Below the pieces are notes generated by a model. The model saw only the letters and a program-made list of their open reading frames with translations. It was not told the DNA's origin and did not search any database. A stretch of 38,785 bases of DNA from Paraburkholderia dilworthii (lineage in GTDB: Bacteria > Pseudomonadota > Gammaproteobacteria > Burkholderiales > Burkholderiaceae): assembly GCF_000472525.1 (NCBI RefSeq), contig NZ_AWZT01000055.1, positions 1 through 38,785 on the forward strand. Direction: 5' to 3'. Below, one piece after another: positions 1-7,208 of this stretch; positions within the stretch are counted from its first letter, which is position 1, and each line of letters begins with the position of its first letter. The position numbers were made by a program, and so were the translations under genes.

Positions 1-794
1 ATCGCATACGGAATGGAAGCAAAGGTCAGGTCAGCCTTCGCGGTCGTCATGCCCGCCGCCACCGCGCGCTCCGAGTAAAGATCGCCGAGCGCGAACTCCA
101 TCAGCGAATCCGATTTGACGATGTGCGTGGACGAGCGCTGCACCATGGTCACGTCGACGCCGGCTTCCCACAGGGCCGCGCAGATGTCGTGAGCCGAATT
201 GTTCGCGCCGATCACGACGACTTTCTTACCGTGATACGCGTCCGGACCGGGATGCCGCGACGAATGATGCTGCTCGCCCTTGAACACGTCCATGCCCTTG
301 AAGCTCGGGATATTCGGCTTGCCGGACATACCGGTGGCGAGCACGAGTTGCTTCGGCCGAAGCGTGAGATTGCGGCCTTCCCGTTCGACTTCGACGATCC
401 ATTCGCCCTTGGCCTCGTCGTAGCGTGCGGATTTGCACACGGTCGAGCCCCAGTAGTTCAGCTCCATGACCTTCGTGTACATCTCGAGCCAGTCGCCGAT
501 TTTGTCCTTCGGTGTGAAAACCGGCCAGTTGTCCGGAAAGGGCAGATAGGGCATATGGTCGTACCAGACCGGATCGTGCAGACAGAGCGTCTTGTAGCGC
601 TTGCGCCATGCGTCGCCCGGCCTCTCGTTTTTGTCGATGATGATGGTCGGCACGCCAAGCTGCCGCAGCCGCGCGCCGAGCCCGATGCCGCCTTGCCCGC
701 CGCCGACGATCAGGCAATACGGTTGCTCGGACGTGCCGAACGCGTCGAGCTTAGGCGCAACGGCTCGAAGCGTATCTACTTGTTCAATTGGCAT
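1..794 (-). CDS. FAD/NADPH-dependent flavin-containing monooxygenase, partial (C-terminus beyond window)
   Basis: The frame is open from the ATG at 794 to the window edge (264 codons seen). Seen: an FAD-binding GGGQGG at residues 31-36, the FMO-type FKGEQHHSSR at 171-180, and an NADPH-binding GANNSAHDI at 196-204. Together these identify a class B flavoprotein monooxygenase of the YUCCA/FMO type, which oxygenates a small substrate using NADPH and O2. From family knowledge, relatives of this subtype are usually near 600 residues with an extra N-terminal NTF2-like domain. Here only about 25 residues precede the FAD motif, an in-frame TAA lies 18 bases upstream of the ATG, there is no clear ribosome site, and a divergent gene starts 57 bases away. 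A 5' truncation is therefore likely, but a short natural form cannot be excluded. Confidence 0.8.
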   Translation of the reverse strand, partial: MPIEQVDTLRAVAPKLDAFGTSEQPYCLIVGGGQGGIGLGARLRQLGVPTIIIDKNERPGDAWRKRYKTLCLHDPVWYDHMPYLPFPDNWPVFTPKDKIGDWLEMYTKVMELNYWGSTVCKSARYDEAKGEWIVEVEREGRNLTLRPKQLVLATGMSGKPNIPSFKGMDVFKGEQHHSSRHPGPDAYHGKKVVVIGANNSAHDICAALWEAGVDVTMVQRSSTHIVKSDSLMEFALGDLYSERAVAAGMTTAKADLTFASIPYA

Positions 795-851
795 CGCCGC
801 GTGTCGAAGGCGTTAACCACGCCGGTTGCCACTGTTCCTATGGGAGCGAAC

Positions 852-1148
852 ATGAAACAAGCGATGACCGTCGCCGAAGTCGCTGCCGCATTGAATGTGA
901 CGCCAATGTATGTCGTTAAGCTAATCCGCGACGGCAAACTGCCCACAAACGCAAGTTCGGATGGCAGGCACACGGTCGCACGCACAGACGCTGAAGCGTA
1001 TCGCTCGACAGCAAAGCAGCGCGGCCGTAAGGCGCTTGAAGACCTTTCACGCGTCTCGCAAGATGCCGACATTTACAAGAAACAAAAAGTAACTGGGGAC
1101 AGCTCGTTCAGTTGCCCGCCTCTAAAGGAGCAGAGGCATGACCGTTGA
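852..1148 (+). CDS. Excisionase/AlpA-like helix-turn-helix DNA-binding protein
   Basis: A 98-residue protein. The N-terminus (about residues 5-50) reads as a MerR/excisionase-type winged HTH: MTVAEVAAALNVTPMYVVKL, followed by a wing with DGRHTV. The rest is a charged helix, and the tail from about residue 76 has no family look. GGGAG lies about 5 bases upstream of the ATG and supports the start. The gene overlaps the next HTH gene by 11 bases, so the two are probably translated together. Proteins of this size act as phage directionality factors or as antitoxin-like repressors. No integrase or toxin gene is visible beside it, so the role is open. Confidence 0.65.
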   Translation: MKQAMTVAEVAAALNVTPMYVVKLIRDGKLPTNASSDGRHTVARTDAEAYRSTAKQRGRKALEDLSRVSQDADIYKKQKVTGDSSFSCPPLKEQRHDR

Positions 1149-1350
1149 TGAAGTCGCGAAGTTCCTATTTGTGAGCCGGTCGCATGTTAGACGTCTGCTG
1201 GAAAACAGAGACCTGCGCGGTGCGCGGTGCCATGACGGCGAGTACATCGTCGATGACGGGTCCGTCACGACTTAGCGGCAAGAGTTGGACGAAAGGACAA
1301 GGCGATATCTCGACGGGCAGACGGAAGAGGACGACCCGCTTGGGCTTTAA
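1138..1350 (+). pseudogene. Excisionase-like HTH protein interrupted by an in-frame TAG codon
   Basis: The frame from ATG 1138 encodes an HTH protein starting MTVDEVAKFLFVSRSHVRRL. It meets TAG at 1273-1275 (codon 46), then continues in the same frame to TAA at 1348-1350. The second part ends TEEDDPLGL. The intact paralogue at 21530-21742 is also exactly 70 codons, ends REEDDPPGL and has Tyr at codon 46, so one base change (TAC or TAT to TAG) explains the break. AAAGGAG upstream is a good ribosome site. The 45-residue product still carries most of the HTH and could bind DNA. A sequencing error or stop read-through are the alternatives. Confidence 0.7.
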
Positions 1351-1363
1351 CGACCCGTCGGAG

Positions 1364-1645
1364 CTAGCTAGCCCCAACCAGCGTCCGCGCTTGCTCGAGA
1401 AGCGCAGATGCCGCGAGAAGCTCCTTGCGCCCGGCCATCGTAAGTGCCGCGGTCGCGGTTTGCGCAAAGAGCTCTTCGTTCAAGATTCGTGGAAGGTCCT
1501 GCTCGGCGATGCGTGTGCGCCGAAGTCGGAAGAACGCCAACATCCCGAGAGCATCCAGTCTCTGCTCTTCCGACGCACCAGCTACTACCAGCTCTGCCGC
1601 AGCAATCAACCGATTGATTGCATCTTCATACCTCGCTTGGTCCAT
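1364..1645 (-). CDS. Hypothetical protein, 93 aa, helical
   Basis: Starts at ATG 1645 with a strong ribosome site (GGAGG, about 6 bases upstream), which is why the longer start at 1696 was not used. The sequence is almost all helix-forming (MDQARYEDAINRLIAAAELV...), Ala/Leu/Glu-rich, with no signal peptide, membrane segment or metal motif. It converges with the broken HTH gene, whose frame ends 14 bases away. I do not recognise a family. The regular amphipathic pattern and good ribosome site argue for a real gene. Confidence 0.6.
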   Translation of the reverse strand: MDQARYEDAINRLIAAAELVVAGASEEQRLDALGMLAFFRLRRTRIAEQDLPRILNEELFAQTATAALTMAGRKELLAASALLEQARTLVGAS

Positions 1646-1954
1646 GGTTTTCCTCCGAATTTGTCGGTCTTGGGTGTGACAATGGCGCCGCGACATGACG
1701 TGCAGGCTGCGCGCACCAAGACCTTTGGCTCGGCGCTATCTCTGACCGCAAGAAGAGCCCTTCTTTGCGGCAACCATTCAATGTTCTTTCGCAGCTAATT
1801 TTGCGTAAGGGTTGGGTAAATAAAGCGCCATTTCGGCGTCACGGCCGCCTGCTTAAATGATTGTGGTTTCTGAACGGTCTCCACACGCTCGCTCATTTGG
1901 CACTCTAAGGGCGGGCGAAAAACAAATAGCAGAACGACATCGGAGTTAGCGTAT

Positions 1955-3637
1955 ATGTTTTCTCGAGCCTTCCTGTTCGGCGTGTCAGGCATTGCCTTAG
2001 CCGTCTCGCTTTATGCTTGCGGCGGCAATGACAACACAATAACCCCGGTCTCAGCACAGAACCAGCTGACGACGGCAACGCCCATCAAGCACGTGGTTGT
2101 GATTTATAACGAGAACGTCTCGTTTGACCATTACTTTGCGACGTACCCGAACGCGACCAACCCATCGGGCGAACCCGCGTTCACGGCCGCTGCCGGCACG
2201 CCAACGGTCAACGGTTTGAGCGGCTCGCTCCTGACAAATAATCCGAACTTCATCAATACTCTGAACGGCGCGGGCGCCGCGAATCCGTTCCGTCTGGACC
2301 GCACGCAGGCGGCAACTGCCGACCAGAACCACGCATATACGGCAGAGCAGCAGGCGTATAACAATGGTGCCGCCGACTTGTTCCCGTTTTATACCGGTAA
2401 GGGGTCGAGTGGCGGAGCAGGTGCATTCGGCACGACCGGCCAGGTCATGGGCTACTACGATGGTAATACCGTGACGGCCCTGTGGAACTATGCTCAGCAT
2501 TTTGCGATGAGCGACAACGCTTATACGGACACGTTTGGACCGTCAACACCGGGCGCTCTGGAGGTAATCTCTGGCCAGACTAACGGAGTGCAACTGGTCA
2601 AGACCAGCCAGCAGCCGTTTAACCTCACGACCGCATCACATTCGTACTACGTGAACGACGGTCAAGGTGGCATCACGCTAATCAATGACGCCGACCCCGC
2701 AAACGACCTGTGCTCCAGCACTACTGACCAGATTCTGATGTCCGGCAAGAACATCGGCGACCTGCTCAACGCCAAGAACATTACCTGGGGCGGCTTCATG
2801 GGCGGCTTTAACCTCTCGACGGCCAACAGCAACGGCACGACCGGGTGCAAGCGCAGTACTGTGGCTCCGGCAGTCGGTCAGGCGACAGCCGACTACATCC
2901 CGCACCATAACTGGTTCCAATACTACGCCTCGACGGCCAATCCGCAGCACACGCGCCCGAACTCGATGTCGACCGTTGGCTTTACTACGTTGCCCGACGG
3001 TAAGACGCCGGAACCGGCTAATCACCAGTACGACTCTGACGATTTCTTTGCCGCAGTGAAAGCGGGCAACTATCCGTCCGTGAGCTTCATCAAAGCCCCG
3101 GCGTTTCAGGATGGCCATGCTGGCTACTCCGATCCGCTCGACGAACAGGCGTTCACGGCCAAGGTGGTGAACTTCCTGCAGCAACAGCCTGACTGGAAGA
3201 GCACCGCGGTTATCGTCGCATGGGACGATTCGGATGGCTGGTACGACCATGCCTATGCGAATCCGACGAGCTCGTCGTTCGACGCCCAGGCGGACCAGCT
3301 GAACGGTGCCGGCAAATGCGGTACCGGGACGGCTCCGGTCGGCGTGAAGGGTGCTGCGGTCAACGGTCGATGCGGTCCGGGCACGCGCATTCCGTTCCTC
3401 GTGATTTCGCCGTGGGCCAAGGTCAACTATGTTGACCACACGCCGATTAGCCAGGCATCAGTTGTTCGCTTCATCGAGGACAACTGGCTGGGTGGCCAAC
3501 GTATCGGCGGCGGCTCATTCGACGCAACAGCCGGCAGCATCATGGGCATGTTCAACTTCAACGGCAGCGGCAACAACCCGACTGTATTCGTCGACCCGAA
3601 CCTCGGCTCCGTAGTCTCTTCGGTGCCTGCCATCTAA
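1955..3637 (+). CDS. Phosphoesterase family lipoprotein (AcpA/phospholipase C superfamily)
   Basis: A 560-residue exported protein. Residues 1-22 form a signal peptide ending in a lipobox-like LYAC (Cys22), followed by GGND, so it is probably a lipoprotein. The metal-site motif IKHVVVIYNENVSFDHYF is at 44-61, a DQNHAYTAEQQA stretch near 123-134, and AWDDSDGWYDH at 422-432. These are hallmarks of Pfam 'Phosphoesterase' (PF04185), which holds phosphatidylcholine-cleaving phospholipases C and AcpA-type acid phosphatases. The likely role is release of phosphate or head groups from phosphoesters at the cell surface. The substrate cannot be told from sequence. GGAG lies about 8 bases before the ATG. 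A di-haem peroxidase gene follows beyond a hairpin. Confidence 0.88.
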   Translation: MFSRAFLFGVSGIALAVSLYACGGNDNTITPVSAQNQLTTATPIKHVVVIYNENVSFDHYFATYPNATNPSGEPAFTAAAGTPTVNGLSGSLLTNNPNFINTLNGAGAANPFRLDRTQAATADQNHAYTAEQQAYNNGAADLFPFYTGKGSSGGAGAFGTTGQVMGYYDGNTVTALWNYAQHFAMSDNAYTDTFGPSTPGALEVISGQTNGVQLVKTSQQPFNLTTASHSYYVNDGQGGITLINDADPANDLCSSTTDQILMSGKNIGDLLNAKNITWGGFMGGFNLSTANSNGTTGCKRSTVAPAVGQATADYIPHHNWFQYYASTANPQHTRPNSMSTVGFTTLPDGKTPEPANHQYDSDDFFAAVKAGNYPSVSFIKAPAFQDGHAGYSDPLDEQAFTAKVVNFLQQQPDWKSTAVIVAWDDSDGWYDHAYANPTSSSFDAQADQLNGAGKCGTGTAPVGVKGAAVNGRCGPGTRIPFLVISPWAKVNYVDHTPISQASVVRFIEDNWLGGQRIGGGSFDATAGSIMGMFNFNGSGNNPTVFVDPNLGSVVSSVPAI

Positions 3638-3649
3638 GCTCTGCAATCT

Positions 3650-3673
3650 GCGCCGGCACCGTGGTGCCGGCGC
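3650..3673 (+). terminator. GC-rich perfect hairpin between phosphoesterase and peroxidase genes
   Basis: GCGCCGGCACC (3650-3660) is followed by its exact reverse complement GGTGCCGGCGC (3663-3673), giving up to 11 paired bases with a tight loop. It begins 12 bases after the phosphoesterase stop. No T-run follows, so it may be a partial terminator or an mRNA 3'-end stabiliser rather than a full intrinsic terminator. It also makes a GTG start at 3661 for the next gene unlikely. Confidence 0.5.
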
Positions 3674-3753
3674 GATATAACAGTACTCCGGTGTTGCCAG
3701 CCCTGTGGGGCTTGGCAACATTTTCGTTTCCAGACTCCCCTGTCGTTGCTCAT

Positions 3754-5190
3754 ATGCCCGCCTCCTCAGCTCGTCCGACCGGAACAAGTCCTATTCAGTG
3801 CCAATTCCGGTTCAGCGTTCGACGTGCGCTTTTATGGATTGTCACTGCAATGGTCGTTATCGTCGTCGGCCTCTGCGGTTCGGCACTACTGTATCCATCA
3901 CGCGCGCCTGCAGCAGTCGGCGAAATGGTTGAAAGTCTTACAGGCGCGAACCCGAATCCAATCCAGCTCGAGCGCCCTGTAGCACCAGCTCAGTTGAGTG
4001 CAGTGGCGCAACTTGGGAAGAAGATTTTCTTTGACCCGACGCTCTCTGCTTCGGGGCGTCAGTCCTGTGCGTCGTGCCACAGCCCGGAACATGCCTTCGG
4101 TCCGCCGAATAATCTGGCGGTTCAGCTCGGCGGTCCGTCTTTGTCCCAGCAAGGCTACCGGCCGCCGCCGTCGCTTATGTATCTGTACCGACAGCCAAAT
4201 TTCAGTATCGGTCCGGACGCCGGCGACGCGGACAACGCGCCTAACCTCGCGCAGATTGCAAGCCAGGTTTCAGGCGTGGCAAGAGCACAAAAGAATGCCG
4301 GCGTTGCACCCGCCGCGCCCGCGATGGTTCCGCAGGGCGGGATGTTCTGGGACGGCCGCGCGGATACTTTGCAAGCTCAGGCTGCAGGTCCGATGCTGAA
4401 TCCCGTAGAGATGGCGAATGCAAGCGAAGCGGACATCCTGGCGAAGCTCCAGCGCACGCAATACAAGAAGGACTTCCTTCAACTGTTTGGTTCCAACGTG
4501 TTCCAGAACACGACGTTGGCGATGTCTGAGGCGATGTTCGCGGTGGCTCGCTACCAGGTGGAAGAACAGTCGTTCCATCCGTACTCCAGCAAGTACGACT
4601 ACTGGCTCGAAGGCAAGGCGCGGCTCAGCCAGGCAGAATTGCACGGGTTGCGTTTGTTTAACGACCCGGACAAGGCGAACTGCGCGGGTTGCCATCTTTC
4701 GAAGCCCAGCTCAGACGGCCTTCCGCCGATGTTTACCGACTACCAGTATGAGGCGCTTGGCGTGCCTCGGAACACTCAGCTTGCGGCCAACAAGGACCGC
4801 AGTTTCTTCGATATGGGTATTTGCGGGCCGTTCCGTACAGACCTGAAAGACCAGACGCAGTATTGCGGCATGTTTCTGACTCCGACGTTGCGGAACGTAT
4901 CGACGCGGAAGGTGTTCTTCCACAATGGTGTATTCACTTCGCTTGAAGATGTCATGGCGTTCTACAACGAGCGCAACACCGCTCCGCAAAAATTTTATCC
5001 GCTGGGTGCAGACGGAAAGACGGAGAAATACGATGACTTGCCGAAACAGTTTCGCGCGAACATCGACGACAAGGACGCTCCGTTCGACCGCAAATTCGGC
5101 GACAAGCCGGCGATGACCGACGCTGACATTCGAGACATCATTGCATTCCTGAAGACGTTGAATGACGGATACCAGGTCAGCACGCGCTAG
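3754..5190 (+). CDS. Di-haem cytochrome c peroxidase (CcpA/MauG superfamily)
   Basis: With ATG 3754 as start the protein has 478 residues. A single membrane anchor or signal (ALLWIVTAMVVIVVGLCGSA) lies near residues 25-45. Two c-type haem sites follow: CASCH at 105-109 and CAGCH at 310-314. Between them is WDGRADTLQAQ plus PMLNPVEM, the conserved core of bacterial di-haem peroxidases. The protein acts in the periplasm, reducing H2O2 with electrons from a small cytochrome, or oxidising a partner as MauG does. Family members average 330-480 residues. A GTG at 3661 would add 31 residues but sits inside the hairpin, so the ATG was preferred; its ribosome site is weak. Confidence 0.87.
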   Translation: MPASSARPTGTSPIQCQFRFSVRRALLWIVTAMVVIVVGLCGSALLYPSRAPAAVGEMVESLTGANPNPIQLERPVAPAQLSAVAQLGKKIFFDPTLSASGRQSCASCHSPEHAFGPPNNLAVQLGGPSLSQQGYRPPPSLMYLYRQPNFSIGPDAGDADNAPNLAQIASQVSGVARAQKNAGVAPAAPAMVPQGGMFWDGRADTLQAQAAGPMLNPVEMANASEADILAKLQRTQYKKDFLQLFGSNVFQNTTLAMSEAMFAVARYQVEEQSFHPYSSKYDYWLEGKARLSQAELHGLRLFNDPDKANCAGCHLSKPSSDGLPPMFTDYQYEALGVPRNTQLAANKDRSFFDMGICGPFRTDLKDQTQYCGMFLTPTLRNVSTRKVFFHNGVFTSLEDVMAFYNERNTAPQKFYPLGADGKTEKYDDLPKQFRANIDDKDAPFDRKFGDKPAMTDADIRDIIAFLKTLNDGYQVSTR

Positions 5191-5334
5191 GCACTAAACC
5201 TTCGCTGCACCAGAGGCTGAGCCGAAGTAGTCGCAGCCTTTGCCTTTACGATGGCCTATCGACTTGTACCTGAACGAGGAACACAGGCATCCGGTGGCTA
5301 GCTTTGTGAGACGTAACCCGGCGCAATCGTCATT

Positions 5335-6120
5335 TTGAAAAATCCCAAAATACATCTCCCGCTAGCACTGCATCATGCGGAGGAACGGTATATCGACGCC
5401 GCCTCTTATCGGGAAGAGGTTCGATTGCGCGGTGCTGGAGGACAACTGGCGCGGTGCCCATTCTGTCGCCGCCAGATGATGATTGTTGAGGAAAACGACG
5501 AACTCGGACTCCAGTTCTTCCACCGACAGCATTTCTCCTCATCGCCGTGCCCGCTTACGACGAGCGCTGTTCAGCCCCCGGTGCTTTTCGCCCGAGGCGT
5601 ATGCAACGTTGAAGTAGAAAGCCGCCATCGCGGGGCCTTTACGGCGCAATGGCGGACTCATTTCGCTGTGGTGAGTGAGCAGGTGAGAACGCTAACCATT
5701 GAGCGGTTCGTCAATCTCATAGCGGTTGCAGACGTGCTCCACCTATGGTCCTGCACAGACTTGGACCTGAATGACGTCCCGTTCATACTCCTGGCTCTCG
5801 CAGAGGTAATGACCGACGCGACCGTTCGGCATGAAAAGATGTGGGTTCGGTTTGTGTTTGAAGGTCGAATCAAAACGGTAAGCGACCTGTGGGCTGAGCC
5901 CAAGATGCGCGCGAGGCTTTATCGGATTCAATACACGCCACACAAAAACACCAGAATGCCAAATGCAAGAGACATTGTCGTTTGTGTCGAGGTCGAGCGC
6001 TCTTGTACCCCAGCAGACCCCCGGGCGGTTTCGATTTCTCAGGCAGATGAAGCACTGTTCGAAAGACTACGGCAATTGGCCGAACTCGACATGCGGCACC
6101 GCCGGGCGACGTTGTTCTGA
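5335..6120 (+). CDS. Hypothetical protein with CoiA-like N-terminal zinc ribbon
   Basis: A 261-residue protein starting at TTG; no ATG or GTG exists between the upstream in-frame TAA (5314) and this codon. CPFC at about residues 41-44, HRQHF near 63-67 and a following SSSPCP form a Cys/His cluster. It resembles the N-terminal zinc-binding domain of CoiA-family and related nucleic-acid-linked proteins. The rest is mixed helix/strand with no nuclease motif that I can name. It sits alone between the peroxidase gene and a 475-base spacer. The function is unknown, and the CoiA link is inferred from the metal-ligand pattern only. Confidence 0.55.
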   Translation: MKNPKIHLPLALHHAEERYIDAASYREEVRLRGAGGQLARCPFCRRQMMIVEENDELGLQFFHRQHFSSSPCPLTTSAVQPPVLFARGVCNVEVESRHRGAFTAQWRTHFAVVSEQVRTLTIERFVNLIAVADVLHLWSCTDLDLNDVPFILLALAEVMTDATVRHEKMWVRFVFEGRIKTVSDLWAEPKMRARLYRIQYTPHKNTRMPNARDIVVCVEVERSCTPADPRAVSISQADEALFERLRQLAELDMRHRRATLF

Positions 6121-6462
6121 CGGGCAATGAGCGGATTCCGAAGCTGCTACGCGCCTAGTGCGTCTGCATCCTTCCTTGTGGAAGCTGGTGCCAAGCCCGG
6201 GCCTTTTGTCGTCGCGTAAGTCGGCTCCCGCGCGCTTGCGGAGAGGCATTAAACGATGTTGCCGACCTGCATGCAAACTCAATAGACCTATCGTTCAAGC
6301 AGGCTGGTTGTCGTCGTTGTGCCCGGGGATTTTGATGTCGACCCGTGATGGGCGCCTACTTCACTGGGCCATCCTCCCTGCTGGTGACGAGTCAAACGCA
6401 CGCGCGAAGTGCGCACTGCACAAATTCAACGGTTTCAGCGACTTGCGCCGGTTGCTCGTGAA

Positions 6463-6497
6463 TTGTCCACAGTCTTATGGACAGATTCTGTGGATAA
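6463..6497. promoter_or_regulatory. Two inverted DnaA-box-like sites
   Basis: TTGTCCACA (6463-6471) differs by one base from the consensus TTATCCACA. TGTGGATAA (6489-6497) is its exact inverse match. The inner bases TCCACAG / CTGTGGA form a 7-bp inverted repeat. Such pairs occur at replication origins and at DnaA-regulated promoters. No AT-rich unwinding element, iterons or rep gene are visible nearby, so a regulatory role is more likely than an origin. Confidence 0.4.
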
Positions 6498-6551
6498 CTT
6501 GCAGGCCGGTTCGGCCCGCGGGCTTCGCCGCCGCAGGCTGGGACTGTTGAA

Positions 6552-6577
6552 AAACGGTATATACATTTATACCGTTT
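6552..6577. promoter_or_regulatory. 26-bp perfect palindrome, probable operator over the promoter of the RHH gene
   Basis: AAACGGTATA (6552-6561) and TATACCGTTT (6568-6577) are exact inverse repeats separated by 6 bases. A TTGAAA at 6547-6552 could serve as the -35, which would place the -10 inside the palindrome. It lies 19-44 bases upstream of the ATG at 6596, so a bound protein would block transcription. Autoregulation by the ribbon-helix-helix-like product is the simplest model. Confidence 0.6.
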
Positions 6578-6595
6578 ATCAGTCCGGAGGTAGTC

Positions 6596-7045
6596 ATGAG
6601 CGAACCTAGCGTCAGGAAGCCGACGAAGAAGGCCTTTCATTTTCCGAAAAATGCCAACGGCCATGCGAAAGGCGATGGCGGGTCGGCAGAAGAGGCAAAG
6701 ACACCGACCGCCGAAGCAGCAGCGAAACCGACTCCGACAAAGATTGCAAAGCAGAAGCGAGAAGTAGCCGTCGAGCCGGCGTCGGCCGCTCCCACGGCTG
6801 AAGTGAAAGTGAAGCACGCGAAGAAAGAGAAGGTGGTGCGCGACAGCTTTACGATGCCGAAGTCCGACTACGAAAAAATCGCGGCGCTCAAGCAGAAGTG
6901 TCTTGACGCAGGGGTCTCGGTGAAAAAGAGTGAGCTTCTTCGCGCTGGGCTGCTTTTACTCGACTCGGCTCCCACCCCCGAGAGTCTGCTGGCAGCTGTT
7001 TCTGCGGTCGAAACCGTCAAGACCGGTCGGCCAGCAAAATCATAG
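6596..7045 (+). CDS. Basic protein with C-terminal ribbon-helix-helix-like domain
   Basis: 149 residues. Residues 1-78 are low-complexity and rich in Lys, Ala, Pro and Glu, probably disordered. Residues 80-122 read as a ribbon-helix-helix fold: a strand VVRDSFTMP, a helix DYEKIAALKQKCLDAG, then VKKSELLRAGLLLL. RHH proteins bind palindromic operators as dimers, and a long disordered basic arm recalls plasmid partition and nucleoid-type regulators. GGAGG 5 bases before the ATG fixes the start. The gene stands alone, with phoU 164 bases downstream on the same strand. The function is inferred from fold and from the palindrome in front of it. Confidence 0.6.
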   Translation: MSEPSVRKPTKKAFHFPKNANGHAKGDGGSAEEAKTPTAEAAAKPTPTKIAKQKREVAVEPASAAPTAEVKVKHAKKEKVVRDSFTMPKSDYEKIAALKQKCLDAGVSVKKSELLRAGLLLLDSAPTPESLLAAVSAVETVKTGRPAKS

Positions 7046-7208
7046 CTGCACATGCTCCGAGCGGGCACCCCTGCAGCCCGGGTCTCGCCGCTGCGCTGGA
7101 TGCCTGCGCACGTTTCGTGGAGCTTCTGCCACCGTACCTTACGTGCTGCAGTGGGCATGAAACCGAGGGGCAACTATAAAGCAGCCTGGCCGGCTGACAG
7201 GAGTTCCG

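Larger units (their letters stand above)
6121..6595. other. Intergenic region with regulatory sites, no gene
   Basis: No convincing coding frame on either strand. The right third holds two DnaA-box-like sites and a 26-bp palindrome, annotated separately. GGAGG at 6586-6590 is the ribosome site of the gene starting at 6596. Confidence 0.6.

Noticed and set aside
123..851. Long open plus-strand frame joined to the HTH gene at 852
   Set aside because: It runs antisense to the flavin monooxygenase, is His/Arg/Pro-rich with no fold pattern, and the ribosome site and HTH start are at 852.
2678..3439. 253-codon minus-strand frame
   Set aside because: Antisense to the phosphoesterase, which has clear family motifs; Arg/Val-rich shadow composition.
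3661..3753. GTG start extending the peroxidase by 31 residues
   Set aside because: Lies inside the hairpin with no ribosome site; the extra residues look non-coding.
6463..6497. Replication origin
   Set aside because: Only two DnaA-like sites, no AT-rich region, iterons or rep gene; kept as a regulatory candidate.
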